Below, piece by piece: positions 22,170-34,529 of a DNA stretch of 64,000 bases. Both the position numbers and the translations under genes were made by a program. The notes under the pieces were generated by a model. The model searched no databases, was not told the DNA's origin, and worked only from the letters and a program-made list of their open reading frames with translations. Positions within the stretch are counted from its first letter, which is position 1; each line of letters starts with the position of its first letter. This stretch comes from Malania oleifera. Its lineage: Eukaryota; Streptophyta; Magnoliopsida; Santalales; Ximeniaceae. The stretch is taken from positions 87,899,191-87,963,190 of the forward strand of contig NC_080423.1 of the NCBI RefSeq assembly GCF_029873635.1, in the 5' to 3' direction.

Positions 22170-23241
22170 ATGACTCTCATTGGTGTATCCCCATTCAGAG
22201 AGGAACGATCACCTTCCAGTCCTCCATTATTTTGTGGTGTAAATTACACCCATTGGAAAATTTGAATGAGCATATTTATAAAATCAATGGACTGGAGGGC
22301 TTGGCAGGTGATTGTCAAAGGAATTTGTATACTTGAAAACGTGATATTATTGTGATGCATGCAAATTCACATGCCATGGATTTATTATATTGTGCTTTAG
22401 ATACTGATATTTTTCATGAGATTATGACATGTAGTAGTGCACAAGCGATATCTGGGTTGAGCTGGAAAAGAGATATGGAGAGACCCAGGAAAAGGAGACC
22501 ACCACTTTAGAAGTGTCATGCTCAAATGATCAGGAGGAGGTAAATCATGAGCTAGTAATCACCGAGGAGATATATGATTCTCTCTCTAGCTCAGTTGATG
22601 ATTCTTATGCTGAATGCTATGTTGCCTCATATGTTGAGTCATATGTTTATAATACTGTTAATAACATATGCGATGATTCAAGTTAAAAATATTGCTATAC
22701 ATTATTTGATGAATCATCTATTATTTCTGGTGATATTGATGCATGCAATGATTCATATAATGATTGTGATATATCTTATGATGAATCATGTCATGAACTA
22801 AATGTTAAAAGCATGCCCTCGTATGGAGAACTGGAAAAAACTTCATTTAAATTTCATAAGTTTCTAGTTAGATTATCTAAGCAAGAAATTGTAGTGAAAA
22901 ATGAAAATAAAAGATTGGCAAAACAATTTAAAGACTTGAAAAATTATCATGCTATCTTAGAAAAGAAAAAGATTGTGAAAGTATTGAAAATCTTCTGTTT
23001 AGAAAGAAAGACTAAAAATTATTCTAAAATGATTTTCAAATCCAAAAATAAGAAGTATAGTCCAATTAAACCCTTAAGAATTAAAAGAAATAGATTTTTC
23101 AAAAAGGGTTCATGGTTAGTTCATCAAACCCATAATCATGCCATGTCAGGTAAAAATGGAAGAGGCTCAGATAAGAAAATGATTTGGGTGATTATGAAGG
23201 CAAACCCCATAGGACTTAAGGAAAAATCAGATTCAAATTGA
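22170..23241 (+). pseudogene. copia-type gag remnant of element L
   Basis: An ATG at 22170 opens MTLIGVSPFREE, then PPLFCGVNYTHWKI, MSIFIKSMDWRAWQVIVKG (to about 22320), the standard N-terminal gag block of plant copia elements. AMDLLYCALDTDIFHEIMTC and IWVELEKRYGETQE (about 22375-22490) belong to gag_UBN2 (PF14223), but most of that domain is missing. EVSCSNDQEEVNHELVITEE, an acidic Ser/Asp/Tyr region and MPSYGELEKTSFKFHKFLV (from 22813) then match the C-terminal linker of long gags. Stops, frameshifts and a gap of at least 100 codons make it non-functional, and no zinc knuckle is left. Confidence 0.8.
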
Positions 23242-25811
23242 AATTATCTTCTAGTTAATTTTTCCTTAGTTTCTAGGTTTAAGGGTTGTGACGACTGTAG
23301 GTTTAAGAAGTGGTTGGTGCTTAAAATAAGAATTCTTAGTAGATGCATTCACTGTAAACTATATTGAATACTAAGATTATTAGAAATTCAGGTAAGATGT
23401 CCAATCTGAACTTAATGCATATTTTCATTGATTGAAATATGAAATTACTAGTTGCTTGAATAAAAATCCACTTCCAAATGGATAAGGAATGTTTGGCTAG
23501 TACTGAATTTTAAACACTTAACTCATACTTAAATATGAAAATCTATTGTTAAGCATACTATGTCCATTGCGTAAAACTGAGCTTTAGGAAATGAATCATA
23601 TATTAAGCATCGTCTAATCCTAAACTCATCCTGGAGTCTTAAGAGCCTAATAAAATTTTAGTCATCTCTCTAGGCTTAAGCATTGTTGATAATAAATGAT
23701 TAATATATATTAAGTGTGCTTTTCATAAGACATCTTGCTATAACCAAATTAAGGGCATCCACTAAGGAAATCAAAACTTTATCTAGTTAAATCAAATATT
23801 TCCTTGGAGCTTAAAATATAAAAATATTATAATCTTGGTTAACTATCTCCTCCATAGAAAATCTCTACCATACCACGATCATATCCAGTAGAGATTTATC
23901 CCTCCAGTGGTTCGTATCCTTGCTCTAAATTGTGATCATATCTAAAGGATACTTTCCATCCTCCAAAGAGTACTGTTCCATAAACAATAATATACTCCTA
24001 GTTGTTCAGTCTAATTATTAGGACATATTTACTAGCACGAAAACATTTTAAAATTATGTCCTAGTTCTTCATGAATGCTTTTCTGAACTTAAAGGAGATT
24101 TAATCTTTAAAAGTATTCATTCAAATTCACTCCATAAGCTCTCAAATCATTAAGTCATATCTTTTAGAATTTTATATACTTAGATAAGTTGAATGATTGA
24201 TATGATTGCACTAGGTCATTATCTAGATGAATGTATAAAATTTAAATAGACTTATGCATGTGCATTCTTAAATCAAAAGTCATTCCAACTTGTGCCTCTC
24301 ACACATATTGAGATTCATAAGAAAAGAGGTAAGGTTGGCTTATGACCTTTAAAAATACTGTGTGTGACTTTTGGGTCCTCTAAGCCCAAGCATGATAAGC
24401 CAAGATTAAATTAGGAAAAATATAAAACACTTAGCTAAGTAATTAGAAAATGAAAAAGGCATTAAATGAGTTGAGTGCATAACTCAGGGGGAGCTTTTAT
24501 TCTTCTTATCTATATAAACTAAAATGCTCTTATATCCTTATATTGTTTATGCCTTTATGCCTATATGTATATAGCATTGTAGCACTATCCATGATTCAAT
24601 AAATGGTTAAAATTTCTTTGATGGATAGTTTATGTATTTTTCTAGCACAAACTACTATTGAGCTATATTGGATATTTTAAGCTATACGATTGGATAGCGT
24701 GCTTGTTTTGAATGCCTCCTACATGACAGATGCAGTGGATGTGTATTGCATGCTGGTAGTGGATATAAGTTCTCACATGCTCAAATTGAATTATTTTGAA
24801 TTAATTGCTAGAATCTATCATATTTTGGTGCATGAAAATTTGGGAAATGTTCGATTTACAGATGATATGCTGCCGAAATTTCGACAGAAATTTTCTCAAA
24901 CCAAAACCTTGTGTTAAAGATGATTATGATAAAGTTAACATTAAAATATTTTTTGAAAGGATGAGTGAAAACTAATTGAATATTAAACTTCATCCTCATA
25001 TAATCATCCAATGATTAGGGGAGCTCAGCTCCATCCCTATAGAAAGAACATAAAAGACTCAAATGCATCATTTTGTTTTCTTTTTTTAAATATTGAGGCT
25101 CTTATGATATCCTTGAACATTGTATCCTGCACTTAAAGTTCTATGATTTGATATGGAATGTTCTTGAGTCATGAATTGCATAGAATGTCTTAATATCTAT
25201 TCCCGATGCACTCATTTTCTATAGGGATGACTATACTGATTAAAGATAAATATTGTTAATAAATATCTAGTGTAGTTGTTGAAGAATGGTTTGTGTGCTT
25301 ACTTATACTTTGGCATATTCAATGAAATCAATCCCTTACAAAGTATAAGTAATTTATTTTATCTAAGCTATGGTTCAAATTGATAGGAGGAGCATCTAAA
25401 TTTAAATATCTACCTTGTTATGCTCACCACTTTTTAGCTTAGATATGTTTTAAACATAGTGTGACATGTGCTTAAATGCGTTATTCTCATAGCAAATCAT
25501 AAAATTGAAATATGTTGTTGTTGCAACAGTCACTTGATTTGCCATATGATAGGTGATTGTTAAATTGTTTAGGATCATTATGATTGTAGTTTTCTAGTAA
25601 TATTGTAGTATGTGCTTCATTGACAAACTAGAAAATTTGTGCTTGCTTGTTTTGAATTAAAATTTCTTTCTTAGCAAGTATATGCCCCTAGTATTTATTG
25701 AAAATTTTAAGGGGATATATTTTTACACACACACACACACACATATATATAAAATTTCTTTCTCAGCAAGTATATGCCCCCAGTATTTATTAAAAATTTT
25801 AAGGGGATATA

Positions 25812-25866
<55 letters not shown>

Positions 25867-26380
25867 TATATATACATTTACGAAAGGAAGAATTGAACTT
25901 ATATAGAATATATTTTATGTCTTGCTTGTGTGTTTAAATGTCTTCATGACTTGTGCTTTCTCTGTATTAAAATTTTATGTCATAAAATCTCTTAAGGGTG
26001 ATGCATTGCATAACTGGTTCATTGATAATACATGAAATGCATATGAACTAGTTAAATCGTTTTTATGCTCAAACTTACTATTTGGTATCATATGTCATGT
26101 GTTTTTTAACTCAATTTTTTACGGGTCTTATGATATGATTTAAATTGCTATGATTTGTGGATAATTTTGGTCTAATCATGTTTGTTAAGTAATTTTAAAA
26201 TTGAATGACCAAGTTATACTATTTTTGTGCTTAATTGCCATATTTTTTTCAAAAACACTTATGTTTTTTTTTTTTATTTTTATGCCCTTTTGCTGATGAC
26301 AAATGGGGGAGATGTTTTATAAGAGCAAAATTAGTCTTTCTCCTTGCACTTTTGTTACTTAGAATATAACATAATTGTTG
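23242..26380 (+). other. non-coding internal region of element L
   Basis: Long AT-rich stretch without pol motifs in any frame. It contains a partly duplicated segment with AC/AT microsatellites (25658-25866). The frame at 24690-24917 (75 codons) shows no recognised motif. Confidence 0.6.
25658..25866. repeat. duplicated approximately 95-bp segment with (AC)n(AT)n tails
   Basis: AATTTCTTTCT-AGCAAGTATATGCCCC through AAGGGGATATATTTTT is present twice (about 25667-25727 and 25753-25817), each followed by an AC run (25724-25742 and 25817-25849) and an AT run. Visible directly. Confidence 0.88.
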
Positions 26381-26385
26381 TACTT

Positions 26386-28453
26386 TGTTGACCCTATGGG
26401 TCATATCTCGATTTTGATAATGACAAATACTCAAGTATTTAATGACTATCTAGTTCATGTGCAGGTTTATATTAGTAGATAGATTGATGGCACATGAAAG
26501 CTTGAAGCCTGAAGACCCTGAAGATTAGTTGATGTTGTAATTTATATTATTATTCAATTCAGGTCTGTAATAGTAAATAGGAAAAAATCTGTAATATTTA
26601 ATGCATATCATGTATGCAGGAACTACAAGCTTAAAGACCCTAGTTGGACTTTAGGTACGTACACAGATCATAAAAAGACCTTAGGGATCACCCTTTGGTC
26701 AACCAACGCCAGATTTTTTGGCATACTTAAAAAGGTCTTAGAAAGACCCTAGGTCCTAGGACTTGCATGAAAGAAAGTTCTTGTATCATTTACATAATCA
26801 GGGGAATCAATTGGCTTAAAAATGGACTAAATAGACAAAATTTGTGAGAGGTCGGGTGACCGAACCCATCGTATTCAAAACACCTCGGGCGCCCAAACCG
26901 CTGAGAAGTCAGCGGGTTGACCAGGTTTCGGACGACTGAACTGGAAATGAGGGCATCATCCTTAGGTGACCGAACCCATGTCAGAGTGCTTTTCACCAAC
27001 CCGGGCACCCGAACCTTCGCATTCATAAAGGCCTCGGGCGACTGAACTTGCTAGTTCAGTTAACCAAACTTGGCTTTGGGCACCCAAACCGTGGACAAAA
27101 AGTTTCTGTCTTTGGTTCAGCCAACCAACCCTGACTTCGGGGACCCGCACCTTTAAAAATTGAATTTCTGACTAAGTCTATTTGGGCACATAAACCTCAG
27201 ACTGGGCACCCGAATCTCGCAGGTTAAATTATTTTTTACCGGGGTTAAATTTAATTAAACATGGTTAATTTTCCTAAATTGTTTTAAAACAATTTTAAGA
27301 ATACCTTTGGTGTCCCCAACAGTTATAATTTTTCCATTCTCTATATATAGGGGCTCATTTGCAAAATTAAAGAGAGATTAACAATATAATTAGTGAAAAA
27401 TCCTTTCAATCTCAAAATCCTATTTTGCTTATAATACTACCATATACTCTCAAACCTTCATTCCCTTGATACATCCTATCCTTGTGAGAGTGTGATATTG
27501 TGTTATTGATAAATATAGTTTGCTCATACTCCCATTTGTTTGGTTATTTATTAGATATTTCTTTTGGGGAGTTAAGCAAAGAGTTATCCAACAAATTTTA
27601 CTTGATAATTCTTGTATTGGGTAAAACTCATTAGCTTGAGGATCTTAGCATTGTCATTGCAAGATTCCTTAAAGCTTTATTTGTTTTGTGTGCGCAAAAT
27701 ATTTTACAAAACTATATTTCAAACAACTCTTGTGCTAGATACATTTGAGAAAATATTTTTGAGTTCTTTTGAATATCATTGCTAGTATCTTTGAAACACT
27801 AATATGATATTGAGATCTAATATACTTTGCTTTCAAAGATTAGTTTGTTAGAACACTCTGCGCATATTTGAGATTATACATCCTTGAGTGTTGATTGCAC
27901 ACGCAGAGCACTGATCTTATAGTTCTTACATCATAGATGTGCATTTATTATATTGTGCGTATTGTAGTACATACATGCTTAGTTGAGAAACATATTTACG
28001 TGTATCTAAATTCATATTGATTGTATTCAAGGCGTGGGTCTGAAAAGGGAGACTAGCCCTGCTGAAAAGTTTCAGACTAGCTTAGACCCAGTTAGGAAAG
28101 TTAGGTGCGTCATCCTGGTAAGTTATGTTGGTTGAGGTCAGTCCCGTGAATTGACCTGGTTGTAACTAGTGTCGCTCCACCCATTATTAAGTGAGCATTA
28201 GTGGAGTCCTTGTGCTGGTGTAGCCAAGGAGGGGACGTAGGCACAGTTGGCCGAACCCCAATAACATATCGTGCATGTTCTTTACATTTTTGCAATTTAT
28301 TTATTACATATGTATGTTTTATTGTGAATGATTGGGCTTATTTTTGCATAGATAGACCCTAGGTTGAGTAATACCATTGATCTGATTTAACCAAGACGAT
28401 AATTTTTAAATACCCAATTCACCCTTCCTCTTGGGAATACACCAAAGCTAACA
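26386..28453 (+). mobile_element. copia solo LTR M nested in element L
   Basis: TGTTGACCC start, GCTAACA end, 2,068 bp, perfect TSD TACTT (26381-26385, 28454-28458). It is a diverged relative of the L LTR: both share the GGGAGACTAG...TTAGGAAAGTTAGGTGCG region (28050-28115 versus 21675-21740) and the CTTGGGAATACACCAAAGC end. U3 words are GGGCGACCGAAC-like (26850-27215), with the TATA box TATATATA at 27342-27349. Confidence 0.9.
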
Positions 28454-28593
28454 TACTTAATGGCACAACTTGAAAAATTCTGAAGTCTTCATGCTTGTAT
28501 GTGAACTTTATTGAATATCATTTTATATTTGTGCATATTGTTAGGGGGAGCCTTGTCAGGCGAACCCGTATTTTGCTTTTGTGTTTGTCATCA

Positions 28594-28609
28594 TAAAAAA
28601 AGGGGAGAT
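28594..28609 (+). other. polypurine tract of element L
   Basis: AAAAAAAGGGGAGAT-type purine run directly before the 3' LTR start TGTAGACTTTTTGG at 28610. Confidence 0.8.
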
Positions 28610-28861
28610 TGTAGACTTTTTGGTCACATCCTTGTTTTAACTATAACAAACCACAGTATCTCATCTATGTGCTTTGAGTATTTGAACAGGTTTATTTTTT
28701 CTTAGCATGGATAACAGACGAGAAATGGAAGCCGTAAAAGTACCTAAATGAGCATATCCCGGTGTATTCCATGGAGTTGCAAAGGAGTTGCGCATGAAGA
28801 TCGATTTGTGTTTCAAGTTGAATTATGTTTTTTTATATTTATCATTTGGGTCTGTAATCTT

Positions 28862-30959
28862 TGAAATTAGGAATAGCTTCCCAAGAGGGGGGGTGAATTG
28901 GATTCTAAAAGTTTCTTTTAATTCCTTTTAAAATACCTTAAACTTCTTTTATTTATTTTAACCAATTCTTGACTTATTTTTTAATTCCTTAATCAATCAA
29001 GAACTTAGTTCTTTTATCCAATCAATTAAACACAATCTTCAAAGCAAACAATCAATTTATTTGCCAAGTACAAGTTAAACAACAAACAACCAAACAAAGA
29101 TATAAAGTATTCAGCAATTTGGTAATATAAGATCTTGAGATAGTTTATTTGTTTATATAAGCCCTGTGATTATGAATTATAATTTATGCTTACTGAAGTA
29201 AAGTCCTGTATAAATAAATCCAATCACTCTTTCCAAATATTTAGAATTCAAATAAACTCTTGGTAAATTTATCTTTGGGGTGTTAACCAAGTAACGTACT
29301 CCCGTATGGTTTCCGCAAGATATGGTGTAACCAACGTACTCCCTTTCGGTTTCTGCAACCCAAATCAAAATTGGATTTTAAGTTTACTTGATTTCCAAAT
29401 ATGCATAGTATGTATAATTTAGATATTTAAATCATCCACGCAGTTGTATATGAACTGAAATTAAAGAATAGGGAAAGAGAGAGTGAGACGGGGATTTTTA
29501 CGAGGTTCGGCTTATACCCAGCCTACGTCCTCGCCTTTGGCAAACCACCAAAGGATTCACTAAACCTGTTCCGTTGACGGGTGGAACAAAACCGATTACA
29601 ACATTCCTTTGTTAAGGCTAGAGCCTGCCTTCTCCAAACGATATTCCCTCGTTCGGTCACTCCTTACATAGGCTAGAGTCCGCCTCTTTAAGCAATATCC
29701 CCTTGCTTAGTCAACGATCCAAACACCTTGGAACGTCAATGAACTACAAGAAACATAAGATAAAATCTGCGTATAAGTATACTCTCTCAAATAGCAAGTT
29801 AGTACAATTTCAGCACTATATACTTAAATGTAAAATATCAATAGTAAATAGAATGAAACTCAAGTGTAGAATTCACCAATATCCTTCTTAGAAGAGGATT
29901 AACAGTAGGAATTCAAAGGAAGAAGGATCAACACTTCAGAGTTCTCAGCAAAAGAATTTTTCAATGAGTGAGCAAGAGAACTTAGGAAGAACAAGAATAC
30001 TTTCAACTTCTCAAAACAGATTTTTCAATTCTTAGTTTTTTTATTTGTTTTGCAAAACCATGTATTTATAGGCTTTCAAACTTGCAAAAGTTTCCTTAAA
30101 GAATTTCCCTATTTATTAGAATATTTAAGGTTCAAACGGCTATAATTTAAAACATTCGAATTTTAAAAATTTGCCCGTTGAACAATTTTTAAATGTTTGA
30201 CAGCAGTGACCTTTTTTCAGTATTTTGGCCATAAATTTTTCTATATAACTTCAAATTAGGTGATCTTGGTGTCAAACGAAAGCTAAGAGAAAATATTACA
30301 ACTTTTGTGTTTATCACTATTTAAAATAATGAGTTATTGATAGAGAAAAATTCACCTCAATGCGGCTGTATAAAAACTGACAGCATTTGAGAAAAAAACT
30401 CTTTTTGGTGCTCTTTATTCCAAAAATGATTTTAACCTTTTTAAAATAATTTTTGACCTTATAAAAATATTATTTAGGTAATTTAAAAAGTATCTAAGTC
30501 TAAAAAGTTAACCTAAGAGCTTCAAAATATTTCAAATAATATTTTAAACATTAAAACACTTACATAAGACTTCTAAAATATTAACATTCTAAGTTCTTGA
30601 GTCTTCATGCTTTGTCCTTTGATTGAATCCATCTTTTCTTCAAACTTTCATATTCTTTAAGCTTTCTTACTTTGCCTTTCTTTGGATCTTTTGACTTTGA
30701 TATACCTTGGCTTTCAACAACTTATTCATGTCCTTATGTTCTTCAACAAGTAATTCATGTCTTGGCTCATTTAAGCTTCATTTGATCCTTGTGAGCACTT
30801 TAACTTTGCTTCCATCATATTTGATCCTTGTGGGCACTTTGACCTTACTTTCACATATATGAATCCTGAAATATCATTACTCACACAATTACATTAAATT
30901 TCACTTGTTTGTTAGCATCAAAACAAGATAACAAGATTTTAAGCCTTGTAAGGCCAACA
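28862..30959 (-). mobile_element. copia solo LTR N nested in the 3' LTR of L
   Basis: TGAAATTAGG at 28862, GGCCAACA ending at 30959, perfect TSD ATCTT (28857-28861, 30960-30964). 2,098 bp, minus sense (TGTTGGCCTTACAAGG start). Same broad family as LTRs 2939-4806 and 49621-51403: all share CCCAAGAGG...GGGTGAATT, a GAGGTTCGGCTTATNCCCAGCC-like block (29499-29525) and a TATTTATA box (about 30064-30071, minus). No GTCGAC word array is visible in this copy. Confidence 0.9.
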
Positions 30960-31286
30960 ATCTTATATGGTCTGTAATAATTAATGCATTTCATGTATGA
31001 TAGGATAGATAAGCTCAATGACCATAGCTAAACCTTAGGGAAGGTCGACCGATGCCAAATTTTTGGGGTTAATTCTCAAATGCCTTAGACTAACCTTTGG
31101 ACCCACAAATCTGCATTAAAAAGCTCCCTATTGCATTAAAAATAAACATCATATGAATAGGCTTAATATATAAAGGGATCAGGACTCATATGCATAAAAA
31201 ATGCATGTTCGATCAACTGAACCTAAATGCTTGAAAAGCATTTAGTTGACTGAATTCAAGCATTTAGGTTCAGTTGACTGAATTGG

Positions 31287-31786
31287 GAAGTGGTCAATAG
31301 TTTGACCATGGCTCGGTCGACCAAACCAGACCAGTTTAATTATGCTAGTCAACCGAACTGCCTTGAGGTCAACATTTTGACCCTTCGGTCGACCGACCCA
31401 AAATGTGTTGCAACACTATGGTCGACCGAAGTTCCTCGAGTGATGTCCCAACGACCTGGTCGACCAAACTTCAAAATTCAAAGTGTCCCGGTCGACCAAA
31501 CCATGCTAAATTGGAAAATCACTTTCAAATCACTTGGAAGTGGTCAATAGTTTGACCATGGCTCTGTCGACCGAGCCAGACCAGTTTAATTATGCTGATC
31601 GACCGAACTTCCTTGAGGTCAACATTTTGACCCTTCGATCAACTGACCCAAAATGTGTTGCAATGCTATGGTTGACCGAAGTTCCTCGAGTGATGTCCCA
31701 ACGACCTGGTCGACCAAACTTCATAGTTCAAAGTGTCCTGGTCGACCGAACCGCACTAAATTGGAAAATCACCTTCATATCTTCTG
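31287..31786 (+). repeat. 250-bp tandem duplication in the 3' LTR of L
   Basis: The unit starting GAAGTGGTCAATAGTTTGAC at 31287 recurs at 31537 with few differences. The 5' LTR has one copy (from about 20829). Confidence 0.9.
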
Positions 31787-33626
31787 AGACGGTTGACCAA
31801 CAACTCAGTTCATTTTCTCCATGGTCGACCAAACTTGGACACTTGGTCAACCGAACCTTAAGTTTGGTCGACCGACCCTCTTGAGTTGCTGAATTTTTTA
31901 CTAAGAGTTAAACTGGGCTAATTTTAATTAAACTCACTTAAACTTTTTTAAAAATACCCAGCGTGTCCCTCACGACTATAATTTTTCCAATTTCTATATA
32001 TAGCCCATCATTTGCAAAGATTAGTAAGAGATTAGGAGTTATGATTAAGAAAATATTCTTAGAAAATATTTTTTCCCAAAATCCTCATACTCCTATAATC
32101 CTTCAAATCTATTGCCAAAATTCTACCTCTTGTGTTCATCTATCTACTTAACTTGAAAGGTAGTATTTCTTATATCTCTTGCATAGGACATTCTCTCCCT
32201 TGTTTCAAAATTGTTTATGTGTTAATTTTTGGTGAGATACCTAAGGTTTTTCCTATGATATTTTGTTCATAAATATTTGATTGGGAAAAAACCTTGAGTG
32301 GCCTAGAACCTTGCATCCTTATTGCAAGTGTTCATAAGCTTGTTTTGTGCTCTGATGAAAATCTTTTGAGCAAGCCTAAGATCCCTATTATCTACTATGC
32401 TTATTACTTGAGAAACATTATTTGAGATATGTATTAGGGTTATTGTGAGCTTATGATCAATCACATCACAAGCATATTAGCTTGACATCAAAAGCCTCAC
32501 TCTTACATACACACATTGATTCACATCCTGTTGAGAGTTACCACATTGGTTAACAAAATCTCATAAGAGCTTAATATCCTATCATTTGTGAGTAAATTAT
32601 TTAGTTAAACATATTGGTACATATTTGCTTAGTATAAGAAGCATTTGTTTGTACACAAAGTTTTATACTATTCGTTGTATTCTAGGTGTGGGCTTGAAAA
32701 GGGAGACTAGCTCTGTTAAATAGTTCCGGACTGACTTAGACTCGGTTAGGAAAGTTAGGTGTGCCATCCTAGTAAGGCGTGTTGGTTGAGGTCAGCCTCT
32801 TGAATTGACTTGGTTGTAACCGGTGCCGCTCCACCCGTTAAGTGAGCTTATGGTGTAATCCTTGTGCGGGTGTGCCAGGGCAGGGACGTAGGCAGTATTG
32901 GCCGAACCCCAATAACATATCGTGTCTCTATTTATATTTCTGCATTTCACATTTACCGCATGTGTATGTTATAATGTGAATGATATGCATGATTTAAATT
33001 TCCGCACGTTATATTTATCTGCGCATTTGGAACTACGTAGACAGAACCTAGGTTGCGAATATACTACTGCTATTTAGGCCAAACCTAGGAAAATGTTTTA
33101 AATTCTAATTCATCCCCTCTCTTGGGAATTCACCAAATCTAATAATAATGATCACCCATTCTCTCAAAATATGCCCATATGACATATATAGAGTTTCCTC
33201 GGAGGTTTCCCCCCATTTTCTCAACCACCCAACGTTCAAAAATTCAAAATATCAAAAAATTGCCGCAGCCCAGATGCCTCTCGTCGACAAGCACAGAGCC
33301 TCGTTGACGAGACCAAGAAGTCCCTTTGTCGATGAATACAAGGCTCTTGTCGATGATGCTAGAAGTCTGAAAATTTCCTACTCTCGGTAATTGTTTGTCG
33401 ACAAGCTTCAGAGCCTTCGTCGACAAACCTCTACTGTTACCTCATTGACGAGCATAAGCCCTTCGTCGACGAGCTTCAGAGCCTTCGTCGACAAACCTCT
33501 ACTATTACCTCATTAACGAGGATAAGCCCTTCGTCGACGAGTCTGCTGTGCTGCCCCCTTCATGTTTTTCCTCCTTCCTTCTTTACTTATCAAAATAGAA
33601 GTATAAGAGCCATAAATAACAATATG

Positions 33627-34529
33627 CATATCTAAAATTTACTCCCCCTTACTTTATGCATATAAGTCATAATAAAGACATTTAACTAGATGTAGATGTC
33701 TTATGCATTGGAACTATATCATGCAATACATAAAATAGAAAGTTCATTCAAGATAAAACAATAAGCAAATTGAACTTTCATATTGCCACATGCATTTCTT
33801 CCCCCACATACATAACACCATAAAACTTCTCCCCATTTGATCATCATCAAAAAGAGAGGTACTCTTCACCTAAAAAAAATTTCTCCCCCTTAAGATTAGT
33901 TTCCATGGTGGTGAGGCGAGTATGTGCTAAATTCATATACCCAAAGTTGGTGCTAAACCATAACATCTAAAAAGCCTAGATTGGCTTTCTGACTTACTCA
34001 TGAATGATGATTTCAAAGGTTTATTACCACTTGTTGTTGGATCAATCGTTCAATGTTAATTTTCCAATTTGTTGTTATGATTAACTAAACTCAACTTCAC
34101 TAAATGGGATATATTATGCTATGCTTAGACCTCCTACAATGTGTCCAAACAAGAGCATATATCACCAAAACAAATTTATTTCTAAGTAGCAAGTTTTTCA
34201 TCCCATAAGCAATAGCCAACATTTTCAAAAAGAAACCAATTGATAATGACATATACACAATTAAAGCATCACATTTGTTTTATAATTTCAACTCATCAAT
34301 ATTGGCATGAACTTCAAAAATTCTCAGCAAAGTAATCAAACAACTTGTAATGCAAAATTGAGATTTTTACACTTTGAGCACAATCATAAAAATTTTAATA
34401 AGTGTTTCTAATTTAGCACTATATAAATTTACTTAGTCAACAATTATTGCATTTCATCTAGGTTTGGTTAAATCTTCCTAAATCCTATTTCCTAAACCTA
34501 GGTCCTAAGGAAGCAATTGTTCAAAAATC
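33627..34529 (-). other. 3' non-coding internal part of element K
   Basis: AT-rich. Contains purine-tract strings (minus sense GTAAGGGGGAGTAAA at 33639-33653) like those at 20083-20098 on the other side of solo LTR H. No coding motif. Confidence 0.5.

Larger units (their letters stand above)
20288..33144 (+). mobile_element. element L: 12.9-kb copia-like element with both LTRs and TSD ATAAT
   Basis: 5' LTR 20288-22115, PBS 22118-22129, internal 22116-28609 with broken gag, PPT 28594-28609, 3' LTR 28610-33144, flanked by the perfect TSD ATAAT (20283-20287, 33145-33149). The last LTR dinucleotide is TA instead of CA at the right end. It carries two nested solo LTRs (26386-28453 and 28862-30959). 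No pol was found, so it is non-autonomous. The two LTRs differ at roughly one site in ten over their first 90 bp, mostly transitions, which indicates an old insertion. Confidence 0.9.
28610..33144 (+). mobile_element. 3' LTR of element L (carries solo LTR N)
   Basis: Starts TGTAGACTTTTTGG, ends CTAATA. 4,535 bp, of which 2,103 bp is solo LTR N plus one TSD copy. Two further differences from the 5' LTR: a 250-bp tandem duplication (31287-31786) of the GGTCGACCGA word region, and retention of about 330 bp (about 31900-32228) with the TATA box TATATATAG at 31995-32003. Confidence 0.88.
20103..33621 (-). mobile_element. copia solo LTR H (split by element L)
   Basis: Left end TGTTGTG at 20103 and right end ...AATAACA at 33621, flanked by a perfect TSD ATATG (20098-20102 and 33622-33626). 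After removing element L and one TSD copy, the LTR is 20103-20287 plus 33150-33621, about 657 bp. It is the same family as the LTR at 47069-47678: both share GATGCACAGCG near the left end, CCTCGGAGGTTTCC, AGCCCAGATGC and TCGTCGACGA words (33285-33545). Minus-sense TATA-like ATATATG lies near 33183. Confidence 0.85.

Noticed and set aside
22574..22801. 75-codon Met/Ile/Leu-rich, membrane-like frame
   Set aside because: Out-of-frame reading of the acidic Ser/Asp/Tyr part of the element L gag.
25682..25906. Thr/His repeat frame
   Set aside because: Translation of the AC microsatellite.
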